From: an uncultured Clostridia bacterium
GTDB lineage: Bacteria; Bacillota; Clostridia; TANB77; CAG-508
Assembly (NCBI GenBank): GCA_944390395.1
Contig: CALXPY010000014.1
Coordinates: forward strand, 1 to 34,553
Length of the DNA stretch: 34,553 bases
Reading direction: 5' to 3'
The first letter of the stretch is position 1. Every line of letters begins with the position of its first letter. The notes below the pieces were generated by a model, which had not been told where the DNA came from, ran no database searches, and saw only the letters and a program-made list of their open reading frames with translations. Made by a program: the position numbers and the translations under genes. This document shows, in pieces, positions 24,066-33,324 of the stretch.

Positions 24066-24094
24066 AAGAAGACGAAAAAGTCTTCTTTTTTTCT
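24064..24094 (+). terminator. Terminator of the virD4-like operon
   Basis: AAAAGAAGAC (24064-24073) pairs with GTCTTCTTTT (24080-24089) around GAAAAA and is followed by a T-run. It includes the stop codon end. Confidence 0.88.
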
Positions 24095-24205
24095 TATCTA
24101 ATAGGCAATTTCTCCAGAAATCTGATTAAATAAAAAGCTTCAGTAACAGATGTACACAATGTTACTAAATCAAATAATTAAAATAAACAATTGTTTCTAA
24201 AAATA

Positions 24206-24234
24206 TTGACTTAATAAAGTTGTTAATATAAAAT
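24206..24234 (+). promoter_or_regulatory. Promoter of the yhaO-yhaN-like operon
   Basis: TTGACT (24206-24211), 17 nt, TAAAAT (24229-24234). An imperfectly spaced inverted repeat AGTAACA/TGTTACT lies upstream near 24143-24167 and could be regulatory. Confidence 0.6.
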
Positions 24235-24267
24235 TATATAAGTTAAAAAAATAGGAGGAAATATTTA

Positions 24268-25350
24268 ATGAAATTTTTACATATAGCAGATATGCATTTT
24301 GATACTCCATTTAAAACATTAAATAGCAGAGGAAATTTTGGAGAAATAAGAAGATTAGATCAAAGAGAAATATTTAAAAAAATAATAAATTATATAAAAG
24401 AAAAAAATATAGGCTATTTTTTTATAGCAGGAGATTTATATGAAAATGAATATATAAGATTATCAACTATTGAATATATAAATAATTTATTTAAAGAAAT
24501 TCCAGAAACAAAAATATTTATTACACCTGGAAATCATGATCCTTATATAAATAATTCTATGTATAAAAATTTTAATTGGAATAATAATGTAAAAATATTT
24601 ACAGAAAAAATAGAATGTATAGAAAATGAAAATGTAGATATTTATGGAGTAGGATTTAATGATTTTTATTGTGGCACTTTAGGAGTGGAAAATATTAAAA
24701 TAAAAAATCCAGAAAAAATAAATATTTTAATTGTACATGGTGCACTTGACGGCTCTGCAGATAATTATATGCAATATAATTTTATGAAGAAAAATGATTT
24801 AAAAAAATTAGGATTTGATTATATTGCTTTAGGACATATACATAAGCCAGACTATAATTCAGAAGAAAATCAATATATAGTTTATCCAGGATCACCAATT
24901 TCTTTGGGATTTGATGAATTAGGTAAGCATGGAATAATTATAGGAAATATTGAAAAAAATAATTTAAAAATAGAATTTATGCCTATAGATAATAGAGAAT
25001 TTAAAGAGCTAGAATTGGATGTAACTAATATTACACAAAAAGAAGAATTAATAGAAAAATTAAATGAATTAAATTTAGAGGAAAATAATTTATATAAAAT
25101 AATATTAATTGGAAAAAGAAATTTTGAAATTAATATATATGAATTATATAAATTTATTACAAATAAAAATATAATAAAAATAAAAAATAATACAAAATTA
25201 AATTATAATTTAGAAGAATTAGCAAATAATAGAAATTTAAAAGGAATATTTGCACAAGAAATATTAGAAGAATTAAATAAAAATAATTACGATAAAAATA
25301 TTTTGGAAAATGTTTTAGAAATAGGTTTGGAATTATTAGAAAAACAATAA
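24268..25350 (+). CDS. Metallophosphoesterase, SbcD/Mre11-like nuclease (YhaO family)
   Basis: A 360-aa calcineurin-like phosphoesterase. The metal-binding motifs appear in order: DMHFD (8-12), GDLYEN, the GNHDPY motif, HGALDGS and GHIHKPDY. This is the Mre11/SbcD pattern. The C-terminal half is Asn/Lys/Ile-rich and aligns with the YhaO-like cap rather than classic SbcD. It lies 20 nt upstream of its ATPase partner, as in the Bacillus yhaO-yhaN pair; together they probably form a DNA end-processing complex. Start ATG at 24268 with AGGAGG. Confidence 0.9.
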   Translation: MKFLHIADMHFDTPFKTLNSRGNFGEIRRLDQREIFKKIINYIKEKNIGYFFIAGDLYENEYIRLSTIEYINNLFKEIPETKIFITPGNHDPYINNSMYKNFNWNNNVKIFTEKIECIENENVDIYGVGFNDFYCGTLGVENIKIKNPEKINILIVHGALDGSADNYMQYNFMKKNDLKKLGFDYIALGHIHKPDYNSEENQYIVYPGSPISLGFDELGKHGIIIGNIEKNNLKIEFMPIDNREFKELELDVTNITQKEELIEKLNELNLEENNLYKIILIGKRNFEINIYELYKFITNKNIIKIKNNTKLNYNLEELANNRNLKGIFAQEILEELNKNNYDKNILENVLEIGLELLEKQ

Positions 25351-25370
25351 AATAAAAAAGGAGAAAAATT

Positions 25371-27287
25371 TTGAATATAAAAGAAATAAAAATAAATAAT
25401 TATGGAAAATTAAAAAATAAAGAAATTAATTTAGAAAAAAATATAAATATAATTTATGGAGAAAATGAAAGTGGAAAATCTACTTTATTAAATTATATAA
25501 AAAATATTTTTTATGGAATTTCAAAAAACAAAAATGGAAAAGAAATATCTGATTATGAAAAATATAAACCATGGATAGGTGAAGAATTTTCTGGAAGAAT
25601 TAAATATGAACTAAATAATGGAGAAGAATACGAAATTTTTAGAGATTTTAATAAAAAAAATCCTAAGGTATTAAATGGTAATTTAGAAGATATTTCTAAA
25701 GATTTTAATATTGACAAAAAGGATGGAAGCCAGTTCTTTTATGAACAAACTGGAATTGACGAAAACATGTACTTATCTACTATAATGACTGAACAACAAG
25801 AGGTTGTATTAGATGGACAGGAACAAAATGTATTGGTACAAAAATTGGCAAACATCATGGGAACCGGGGAAGACAGCACTTCATATAAAAAAGTACTAGA
25901 TAGATTAAACAAAAAACAAATCGAAGAAGTAGGAACATCAAGAACACAGGATAGACCAATAAATTTAGTAAACATAAAATTTAAAAATAACGAGTTTGAC
26001 AAAAAGGATATATTAGCAGAACTAGAGAGCAAAACAATAAATAAAGAGGGTAAAAACAATTTACAACAAAAATTATTGAATGAAGAGATAAAAAATAGAG
26101 CAATTAGAGAAATTAATTTTTTAGCAAAAAATTGTGAATTAGAATTAGAAAAAAATAATTTAAAAAATAATATAAAAAAAGAAAATGAAGAAAAAATAAA
26201 TAAATTAAATAATAATAAAAATGAATTATTAAAAAATAATTCACAAATTAATTTAGAAAAAGAAAAAATAAATAAATTAAATAATAAAAAAAATAAAATA
26301 TTTTTATTATTATTTATTATTTTAATTATAATAAATATATTTAGTTTTTTATTTATAAAAAATAAAACAATTAATTATTTATTTATTTCATTAATTCCAA
26401 TATTTATTATTTTATATATTTTATTAAGACCAAAAAATAAAAATATAAAAAAAATAGACGAAAAAATAAATTCAATAAAAAATGAGGTAAATTTAATTAA
26501 TAATCAAATAAAATTATTAGAAGAAGAAAATATCAAAAAAATAAATGAAATAGAAAATGAAAAAAATAATATTATATTAAATATAAATAAAGAAAAAGAA
26601 AAAATAAAAAATAAATATAATAATATAGAAATAAATAAAATAATTAATTTAATAAATAAAGAAAATATAGAAAAAGAATTAGAATATTCAAATAATAAAA
26701 TAAATGAATATAAATTAGAAATTAGTAAAATTGATTTAGAAGAAAAAAATATATTACCAAAGAAAGAAAAATTAATTAAATTAGAAGAAGAGCAAGAAGA
26801 ATTACAAGAAAGATTAAAAGAATTAAATGAAAAGAATTTATGTTTTAATTTAACAAGAGAATTATTAGAAAAAGCTTATGAAAAAATGAAAACAAGTGTG
26901 ACTCCAAAATTTACTGAAAATCTTTCAAAAAATATAAGCATTATATCTAATGGAAAATATAATAAAGTTGGGCTTAATGACGAAAATGGATTAATGGTAG
27001 AACAAGAAAATGGAGATTATTTACCTGCATATAGATTAAGTGTTGGAACAATAGACCAACTATATCTTTCTTTAAGATTATCCATGGTAGATGATATATC
27101 AAAAGAATTAATGCCAATAATTTTAGATGAAGCATTTGCATATTTTGATACAAAAAGATTAGAAAATATTTTAAAATATTTAGCAGAAAAATCAGAACAA
27201 AATCAAATTTTAATATTTACATGTACAAAAAGAGAAAAAGAAATATTTGATAAATTAAATATAAAATATAATTTTGTAGAGTTATAA
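25371..27287 (+). CDS. SbcC/Rad50-like AAA ATPase (YhaN family) with membrane segments in the coiled coil
   Basis: A 638-aa protein starting at TTG 25371 behind AAGGAG. The P-loop GENESGKST is at 30-38; a Q-loop-like YEQTGIDE follows; long Lys/Asn/Glu coiled coils cover about 205-310 and 360-490. The ATPase is completed by the signature YRLSVGTIDQLYLSLRL and the Walker B IILDEAFAYFD. Between the two coiled-coil arms, residues about 312-355 form two consecutive hydrophobic helices, where classic SbcC has a zinc hook; this is typical of YhaN-like proteins and implies membrane attachment. Residues about 120-225 are encoded by less AT-biased DNA than the flanks. Partner of the upstream nuclease. 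Confidence 0.88.
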   Translation: MNIKEIKINNYGKLKNKEINLEKNINIIYGENESGKSTLLNYIKNIFYGISKNKNGKEISDYEKYKPWIGEEFSGRIKYELNNGEEYEIFRDFNKKNPKVLNGNLEDISKDFNIDKKDGSQFFYEQTGIDENMYLSTIMTEQQEVVLDGQEQNVLVQKLANIMGTGEDSTSYKKVLDRLNKKQIEEVGTSRTQDRPINLVNIKFKNNEFDKKDILAELESKTINKEGKNNLQQKLLNEEIKNRAIREINFLAKNCELELEKNNLKNNIKKENEEKINKLNNNKNELLKNNSQINLEKEKINKLNNKKNKIFLLLFIILIIINIFSFLFIKNKTINYLFISLIPIFIILYILLRPKNKNIKKIDEKINSIKNEVNLINNQIKLLEEENIKKINEIENEKNNIILNINKEKEKIKNKYNNIEINKIINLINKENIEKELEYSNNKINEYKLEISKIDLEEKNILPKKEKLIKLEEEQEELQERLKELNEKNLCFNLTRELLEKAYEKMKTSVTPKFTENLSKNISIISNGKYNKVGLNDENGLMVEQENGDYLPAYRLSVGTIDQLYLSLRLSMVDDISKELMPIILDEAFAYFDTKRLENILKYLAEKSEQNQILIFTCTKREKEIFDKLNIKYNFVEL

Positions 27288-27301
27288 GAATTACATACAT
27301 C

Positions 27302-27330
27302 TTGAATATTTAAGTATTTTGAGATATAAT
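27302..27330 (+). promoter_or_regulatory. Promoter of prfA
   Basis: TTGAAT (27302-27307), 17 nt, TATAAT (27325-27330), about 35 nt before the ATG. Confidence 0.65.
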
Positions 27331-27363
27331 AATTAAGGCAAATTAAAATTAAGGAGAGTATTT

Positions 27364-28422
27364 ATGTTTCAAAAATTAGAAGATGTAGAAAAAAGATTTA
27401 TTGAAATAACAGAAAAAATAAGTGATCCAGAAGTAATAAGTAGACAAAATGAATGGAAACAATTAATGAAAGAGCATGCTGAACTTGAACCTATCGTTTT
27501 AAAGTTTAGAGAATATAAAAAAGTAAAAAATGATTTAGAAGAATCTAAGGAAATGTTAGAAGATCCAGAGTTAAAGGAATTAGCAGAAGCAGAAATGCTA
27601 GAAGCAAAAGAAAAGTTGCCAAAATTAGAAGAAGAATTAAAAATATTATTAATTCCAAAAGATCCTGATGATGATAAAAATATTATTTGTGAAATTAGAG
27701 CAGGAGCAGGTGGAGATGAGGCAGCACTTTTTGCAGCTACTTTATTTAGAATGTATTCTATGTATGCAGAAAGAAAACATTGGAAATTAGATATATTAAA
27801 TGAAAATGAAACAGGACTAGGAGGATATAAAGAAATATCTTTTATGGTTACTGGAAAAGGTGCATATAGTAGATTGAAATTTGAAAGCGGTGTTCATAGA
27901 GTTCAAAGAGTTCCAGATACAGAAAGTAGTGGAAGAATACATACTTCAACAGCTACAGTAGCTGTGCTTCCAGAAGTAGAAGATGTAGAAATAGAATTAA
28001 ATCCAGCAGATATAAAAATGGAAGTTTATAGAGCTTCAGGTGCAGGAGGACAGCATGTTAATAAAACATCTTCAGCAGTTAGATTAATACATGAGCCAAC
28101 AGGGACAGTAGCAGAATGTCAAACTGAAAGATCTCAATTACAAAATAGAGAATATGCAATGAAAATGCTTAGATCAAAAATTTATGAAAAAGAAAGAGAA
28201 AAAAGAGATAAAGAATTGGCACAAGAAAGAAAGAGTCAAGTTGGACATGGTGATAGAAGTGAAAAAATAAGAACATATAATTATCCACAAGGACGTATAA
28301 CAGATCATAGAATTGGATTTTCTATTTATCAAATGGAAGACTTCCTTAATGGAAACTTAGACGAAATGATAGATAATTTAATAACAGCAGATAGAGCGGA
28401 AAGACTAAAAGGTGAAGAATAA
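27364..28422 (+). CDS. prfA: Peptide chain release factor 1
   Basis: A 352-aa class-I release factor. It contains the [13 protein letters not shown] segment, the stop-codon-recognising PxT tripeptide (PDT, 184-186) in [15 protein letters not shown], which identifies RF1 (UAA/UAG) rather than RF2, and the catalytic GGQ (228-230) in [16 protein letters not shown]. The C-terminal region [17 protein letters not shown] is also standard. It releases the nascent chain at the ribosome. Start ATG at 27364 with AAGGAG. The usual neighbour prmC, which methylates the GGQ glutamine, is not adjacent. No frameshift is present here. Confidence 0.97.
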   Translation: MFQKLEDVEKRFIEITEKISDPEVISRQNEWKQLMKEHAELEPIVLKFREYKKVKNDLEESKEMLEDPELKELAEAEMLEAKEKLPKLEEELKILLIPKDPDDDKNIICEIRAGAGGDEAALFAATLFRMYSMYAERKHWKLDILNENETGLGGYKEISFMVTGKGAYSRLKFESGVHRVQRVPDTESSGRIHTSTATVAVLPEVEDVEIELNPADIKMEVYRASGAGGQHVNKTSSAVRLIHEPTGTVAECQTERSQLQNREYAMKMLRSKIYEKEREKRDKELAQERKSQVGHGDRSEKIRTYNYPQGRITDHRIGFSIYQMEDFLNGNLDEMIDNLITADRAERLKGEE

Positions 28423-28423
28423 T

Positions 28424-28473
28424 AAAAAGGTGGTAATATATTTGAAAATATCAAGTATAATTACCACTTTTTT
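28424..28473 (+). terminator. Terminator of prfA
   Basis: GTGGTAAT (28430-28437) pairs with ATTACCAC, extended by A-T pairs, and the 3' arm runs into six T. The loop is long and contains a smaller ATAT-type stem. Confidence 0.75.
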
Positions 28474-28545
28474 GATAATATTATATAAAGATATTATTTT
28501 AATTAAAAAATCTAAAACTTGTATTGGAAAGGAATGAAGTTAAGT

Positions 28546-30108
28546 ATGAAAAAAATATTTTATAATGGTGATATATTAACATTAGAAAAAAATAATTATG
28601 TACAGGCTATTTGTATAGAAGATGGTATTATTAAAAAATGTGGGAGTAAAGACGAAATTATGAGTGAGGCAGATTCAAATACAGAAATTATCAATTTAGA
28701 AGGTAAATGTTTAATGCCAGCATTTATAGATGCTCATAGCCATTTTTCGGCTGTTGCAAATTCCTTTCTACAAGTAGATTTATCTAAATGCATTGATTTT
28801 AATGATATAAAAGAGGAAATAAGAAAATATATAAATAAAAACAATATAAAAAAAGGAGAATGGATTAGAGCTAATGGCTATGATAATAATTATTTAATAG
28901 AGAAAAAGCATCCAACTAAACAGTTACTAGATAATGAATTTAAGGATTATCCAATAGTATTACAACATGTAAGTGGTCATATTGGCGTTTTTAATGAAAA
29001 AGCTTTAGAATTATTAGGAGTAAGTAGAAACACAGAAAGTTCTACAGGTGGAAGAATAGAATATAGTACTGGAATTATGGAAGAAAATGACTATGTAGAG
29101 TATATAAAGAAAATAGGTATGCCTAATATAGAAGATTTAACTAATGGTTACAAATTAGCACAAGAAAAGTATTTATCTTACGGAATAACGACTTTTCAAG
29201 AAGGAATGATGACTAAAGAATTAATACCAATTTATAAATATTTAGTAGAAAATAATATAATAAACTTAGATTTAATAGCCTATTTAGGAGTAAATGATAA
29301 AGAAGAAATTCTAAAAGTTTTTGAAGACCATAAAAGAAAATATAAAAATAATTTTAAAATTGGAGGATACAAAATATTTTTAGATGGCTCACCACAGGGA
29401 AGAACCGCATGGATGCGTACCCCTTATATTGATGATATAAACTATTATGGATATTCTACAATGGAAGATAATAGTGTATATGAAGCAATAAAAATGGCAA
29501 TGGATGATGATTTACAAATATTAGCACATTGTAATGGAGACATGGCGGCTGAGCAATATATAGAAGCAATAGAAAAGATAGGAAAAGATGTAAAAAAAAT
29601 AAGGCCAGTAATAATACATGCTCAATTAATTGGAATAGATCAATTAGAAAAAGTAAAAGAGTTTGGATTAATACCATCATATTTTGTTGCGCACACATAT
29701 TATTGGGGTGATATTCATATAGAAAATTTTGGCTTAGAAAGAGCAAGAAAAATATCACCAGCTAAATCTACATTAGAAAAAAATATATTATTCACTTTTC
29801 ATCAAGATTCGCCAATAATAGAACCTAATATGTTTGAAACTATAATGTGTGCTGTAGAAAGAAAAACAAAAAAAGATATAGTTTTAGGAGAAGAAGGAAA
29901 AATAGACGTTTTAAATGCAATTAAGGCAGTTACAATAAATGCAGCATATCAATATTTTGAAGAAAATGAGAAAGGAAGTATTAAAGAAGGCAAAAAAGCG
30001 GATTTAATTTTAATAGATAAAAACCCATTAAAAATTAAAAAAGAAGAAATAAAAAACATAAAAATATTAGAAACAATGAAAAATGGAAAAGTATTATATA
30101 AAGCTTAA
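28546..30108 (+). CDS. YtcJ-type amidohydrolase (Amidohydro_3 family)
   Basis: A 520-aa metal-dependent hydrolase. The metal-binding HxH is in DAHSHF (H64, H66). Further typical segments are IVLQHVSGHIGVFN, GITTFQEGMM, FKIGGYKIFLDGSPQGRTAWM, LQILAHCNGDMAAEQYI, RPVIIHAQLI, FTFHQDSPI, and the closing GSIKEGKKADLILIDKNP of the composite beta domain. Members hydrolyse amide or formamide-type bonds; substrates vary and cannot be assigned here. Start ATG at 28546 after GGAAAGGAATG. An in-frame ATG 12 nt upstream (28534) overlaps that ribosome-binding site and the one at 28519 lies before it. No signal peptide, so cytoplasmic. Confidence 0.9.
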   Translation: MKKIFYNGDILTLEKNNYVQAICIEDGIIKKCGSKDEIMSEADSNTEIINLEGKCLMPAFIDAHSHFSAVANSFLQVDLSKCIDFNDIKEEIRKYINKNNIKKGEWIRANGYDNNYLIEKKHPTKQLLDNEFKDYPIVLQHVSGHIGVFNEKALELLGVSRNTESSTGGRIEYSTGIMEENDYVEYIKKIGMPNIEDLTNGYKLAQEKYLSYGITTFQEGMMTKELIPIYKYLVENNIINLDLIAYLGVNDKEEILKVFEDHKRKYKNNFKIGGYKIFLDGSPQGRTAWMRTPYIDDINYYGYSTMEDNSVYEAIKMAMDDDLQILAHCNGDMAAEQYIEAIEKIGKDVKKIRPVIIHAQLIGIDQLEKVKEFGLIPSYFVAHTYYWGDIHIENFGLERARKISPAKSTLEKNILFTFHQDSPIIEPNMFETIMCAVERKTKKDIVLGEEGKIDVLNAIKAVTINAAYQYFEENEKGSIKEGKKADLILIDKNPLKIKKEEIKNIKILETMKNGKVLYKA

Positions 30109-30178
30109 AGAGCAGATTAACTAGCGTAATTAGTATTAAGAATGTAAGATGAAGAATAATGCTATAGAATCGTAAAAA

Positions 30179-30207
30179 TTGACATAAATTTAAATAAATG
30201 GTATTAT
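30179..30207 (+). promoter_or_regulatory. Promoter of the 63-aa membrane protein gene
   Basis: TTGACA (30179-30184), 17 nt, TATTAT (30202-30207), about 30 nt before the ATG at 30239. Confidence 0.75.
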
Positions 30208-30238
30208 TATATTAATAAGTTAAAAAGGAGGGGTATTA

Positions 30239-30430
30239 ATGAATAAGTTAAGTAAAATATTTTTAGCTATAATTATAATCCTTGTTATAGCATTAATAGG
30301 GATAACAATGGCATATTTTAACGTAAGAAAAGCAGCAACAGATAATATGAATAACTTCTTAAATGCCCTTGAAAAAGTGCATGAATTAGAAGTTGAACGT
30401 GATTTGAATAGTATGGAAAAAAATCCTTAA
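30239..30430 (+). CDS. 63-aa single-pass membrane protein of unknown function
   Basis: A short protein with a membrane segment at about residues 7-26 (IFLAIIIILVIALIGITMAY), followed by a charged helical tail with heptad-like leucines (FLNALEKVHELEVERDL). It has its own consensus promoter, a strong AGGAGGGG ribosome-binding site and a perfect terminator, so it is very likely a real monocistronic gene. No family is recognised; the tail could be cytoplasmic or external. Confidence 0.7.
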   Translation: MNKLSKIFLAIIIILVIALIGITMAYFNVRKAATDNMNNFLNALEKVHELEVERDLNSMEKNP

Positions 30431-30454
30431 TTAGATATTGTTTATTAAATAAGT

Positions 30455-30489
30455 AAATCCAGATATGTACAACATATCTGGATTTTGAT
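30455..30489 (+). terminator. Terminator of the 63-aa membrane protein gene
   Basis: AAATCCAGATATGT (30455-30468) pairs perfectly over 14 bp with ACATATCTGGATTT (30472-30485) around a 3-nt loop, followed by TTGAT. Confidence 0.88.
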
Positions 30490-30537
30490 GTAAAGAGACC
30501 AAGGTTAATAACGATTAATTATTTAGAAAAAATTAGA

Positions 30538-30705
30538 CTACCAGAGCCAACACATTAAGCGCATTCCATCGTATGTAGAAGTTCTCTGGACATAATAGGT
30601 GATGACCAAATTTTTACTATGACTATTAAACTCGATATGTACATCTCCATCGGAGGCTTTAAGAGTTTCATTAGCCAAAGTAAAAATACCATCATGCAGA
30701 ACCAT
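30538..30705 (-). pseudogene. Possible 55-aa gene fragment of foreign composition
   Basis: In the 390-bp gap before the permease, about 30490-30720 is visibly richer in G and C than its surroundings. On the minus strand a 55-codon frame (ATG 30705, TAG 30538) has protein-like content: an LHDGIFTLANETLKASDGDVH segment broken here as LHDGIFTLANE then TLKASDGDVHIEF, followed by KNLVITYYVQRTS. There is no ribosome-binding site and a TGA lies five codons upstream. It looks like the 3' remnant of a transferred gene. No family is recognised. Confidence 0.3.
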
Positions 30706-30820
30706 TTGTGCTGTTGCATTTCAAATGAAACTTTTAGTATTTTGCAATTATATAATAAAAATGGAAAATGAAAAATCTATTAAACAATATAAAAAGTTAA
30801 ATGATAGGGGGATGTAATTG

Positions 30821-33259
30821 ATGAAAGTACTAAATAAATTGGCTATAAGAAATATAAAATTAAATAAAAAAAGATCTATTGCAATTATAATAGGAATAGT
30901 ATTATCTTCATTTTTAATAACAGCAGTAACAACTCTAGTTTCTAGCTTTTTACAAACTATTATAGAATATGAGAAAAGAATAACTGGAGATTATCATTAT
31001 CAACTAATTGATGTACCAAAAGAAGATCTAGATATATTACAAAAAAATGATAATATAGAAAATTTATTTGTAACACAAGAAATTGGATATACAGAATTAT
31101 CAAATAATAACAATTATAAACCTTATGGCTATATTATGGCATTTTCTAATGAGGCATTTGAAAAATTAAATATAAAAGTAATTGAAGGTCGATTACCAGA
31201 AAATGAAAATGAAATTGTAATTCAAAGACAGATGCTTGCGTTAGGAAATATGGACTGGGAAATTGGAGATGAAATAACATTAAATATTGGTAAAAGGATA
31301 AAAAATGGTGAAGAATTAAATCAAAATAATGTGCTTATAAATTCAATAGAAGATCAGTATGAAGAAAAGATTGTAACAGAAAAAGTATCTAATTATAAAA
31401 TTGTAGGAATAATAGAAACTCCTAATATGGATATTGAACCATTAAAGGCACCAGGATTTACAATGCTTACATGTTTGAATAATATTAAAGATGGAAATTT
31501 AAATGTGTATATTCGTTATAATAATTTAATGGAAAAAGAAGAAATAAAAAATTATAAATTTAATGCAAATAGTAATTTAATATTACTTGAAGGCATGAGC
31601 TTTGAAGAAGAAACAATGAAAATAATATACATAATTGCAGCAATAATAATTTTTATTATTATTTTTACATCGGTATATTGTATACGAAACAGCTTTGAAA
31701 TATCAATAACAGAAAAAATAAAACAGTATGGAATGTTATCAGCAATTGGTGCGACTTCAAAACAGCTTAGATATAGTGTTTTTATAGAAGGAATAATACT
31801 AGGACTAATAGGGATTCCTATAGGTATTTTTTTAGGTGCAATTTCAATATTTATATTATTTAATATTTTACAAAATATTTTTGGAGAACAATTATTGGGA
31901 ACTTCCTTTGTTTTTTCAGTAGATGCTGTTTCAATTATTATTGCGGTTATTTTAAATATGGTTACAATTTATTTACTTTCAAGAAAATCAGCAAAAAAAG
32001 CCTCTAAAATTTTACCTATAGAAGCAATAAGAGGTAATCAAGATGTTAAAACAGATATGAAACCAATAAAAGAGTCTAAATTGGTAAAAAAACTATTTGG
32101 AATTGGAGGGGTTTTATCATATAAAAATTTAAAAAGAAATAAGAAAAAATATAAAACTACAACTATTTCAATAATTATAAGTGTAACAGCTTTTATAGCT
32201 ATGGTTTCATTTGTACATTATGCCTTAGAAAAAACAAATAACTATTATAACTATGACTATAATATTCATTTAACTGGTTCAGAACAAAACTATGATATAT
32301 TAAAAGAGATATCTAAAAATTCCAATATAAAGGAATGGTCAATAAATAGAGTGGATAATATAAAAATAATAGATAGTCAAGATGAAGAAGATTATAGATA
32401 TTATAATTTGTATTCAGTAGGAGAACAAGAATACAAAAACTTTGTGAAAGAATTAGGATTGGATTATGATGAAGCAAAAGATAAATTAATATGGCTTAAA
32501 GAAGTGAAAGAAGACGAACAAAGTGAGTTGATTAGAAGTTTAGGAATGAAAGATTATAAAAAAGGAGAAGTTATTCAAGGAAAAATCCAGGAAAAAGAGG
32601 TAATAGTAGAAGTAATAATAGATACGAAAAAGAGACCACTAGGACTGAGTGAAATTGAAAGAAATTGTGCAGTTGTAAGTGAAGAGTTTTGGGAAGAACA
32701 CAATATGAAAGTAGATGATAGCAATATAGAGATGTATATTAATACAAGTGATGCTAATGAATTTGAAGAATATTTTATAAAAAATTATTCTTTTAGTGGT
32801 ATAGAAATTAGTAATATGGAAACACCAGTGAGAAATCAAAGAGCATTATGGTTATTAATTGCTTCATTCCTTTATGGATTAATTGGAGTGATTTCTCTAA
32901 TAGGAATAACTAATATATTTAATACTATAACTACAAGTATGGAATTACGTTCAAAAGAATTTGCTACATTAAGATCAATAGGAATGACAAATAGAGAATT
33001 TAACAGAATGATAGGATTAGAGAGTATTTTTTACGGATTAAAATCACTTATTATAGGCATACCATTAGGAATAGTATTTTCATATTTAATATATATGGCT
33101 TTTAATTCAGACAAAAATCTAAACTATGTTTTACCTATAAATGCAATAATAACAGTTTCAGTTATTATATGTATTTTAATAGGAATTATAATGAGATATT
33201 CATTAAATAAAATAAATAAGAAAAATATAATAGAAACAATAAAAAATGAAAATATTTAA
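30821..33259 (+). CDS. FtsX-like ABC transporter permease without an adjacent ATPase
   Basis: An 812-aa membrane protein with the duplicated FtsX/MacB layout. The first half has a membrane helix near residues 18-45, an extracellular domain (about 50-265) and three helices (about 270-395). The second half repeats this: a helix near 445-465, an external domain (to about 680) and three helices to the end. The cytoplasmic-loop motif QYGMLSAIGATSKQLR in the first half recurs as EFATLRSIGMTNREFNRM in the second. Relatives export peptides or lipids or act in antimicrobial-peptide sensing. The usual ABC ATPase gene is not on either side. Start ATG at 30821 behind AGGGGG; a TTG just before it is an alternative. 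Confidence 0.88.
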   Translation: MKVLNKLAIRNIKLNKKRSIAIIIGIVLSSFLITAVTTLVSSFLQTIIEYEKRITGDYHYQLIDVPKEDLDILQKNDNIENLFVTQEIGYTELSNNNNYKPYGYIMAFSNEAFEKLNIKVIEGRLPENENEIVIQRQMLALGNMDWEIGDEITLNIGKRIKNGEELNQNNVLINSIEDQYEEKIVTEKVSNYKIVGIIETPNMDIEPLKAPGFTMLTCLNNIKDGNLNVYIRYNNLMEKEEIKNYKFNANSNLILLEGMSFEEETMKIIYIIAAIIIFIIIFTSVYCIRNSFEISITEKIKQYGMLSAIGATSKQLRYSVFIEGIILGLIGIPIGIFLGAISIFILFNILQNIFGEQLLGTSFVFSVDAVSIIIAVILNMVTIYLLSRKSAKKASKILPIEAIRGNQDVKTDMKPIKESKLVKKLFGIGGVLSYKNLKRNKKKYKTTTISIIISVTAFIAMVSFVHYALEKTNNYYNYDYNIHLTGSEQNYDILKEISKNSNIKEWSINRVDNIKIIDSQDEEDYRYYNLYSVGEQEYKNFVKELGLDYDEAKDKLIWLKEVKEDEQSELIRSLGMKDYKKGEVIQGKIQEKEVIVEVIIDTKKRPLGLSEIERNCAVVSEEFWEEHNMKVDDSNIEMYINTSDANEFEEYFIKNYSFSGIEISNMETPVRNQRALWLLIASFLYGLIGVISLIGITNIFNTITTSMELRSKEFATLRSIGMTNREFNRMIGLESIFYGLKSLIIGIPLGIVFSYLIYMAFNSDKNLNYVLPINAIITVSVIICILIGIIMRYSLNKINKKNIIETIKNENI

Positions 33260-33324
33260 GAAGCATATATATAATGAAAAGTTCATATAAATTTAAATAA
33301 AAGTAAATTTATAAGGAGTTTTTC

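Noticed and set aside
24143-24167. AGTAACA/TGTTACT inverted repeat as a terminator or riboswitch
   Set aside because: Only 7 bp with an 11-nt loop and no T-run; it is at most a weak operator and not listed as a feature.
26100-26880. Tandem repeat or low-complexity non-coding DNA
   Set aside because: The AAT/AAA-rich sequence is an open coiled-coil coding region in frame with the P-loop and Walker B of the same protein.
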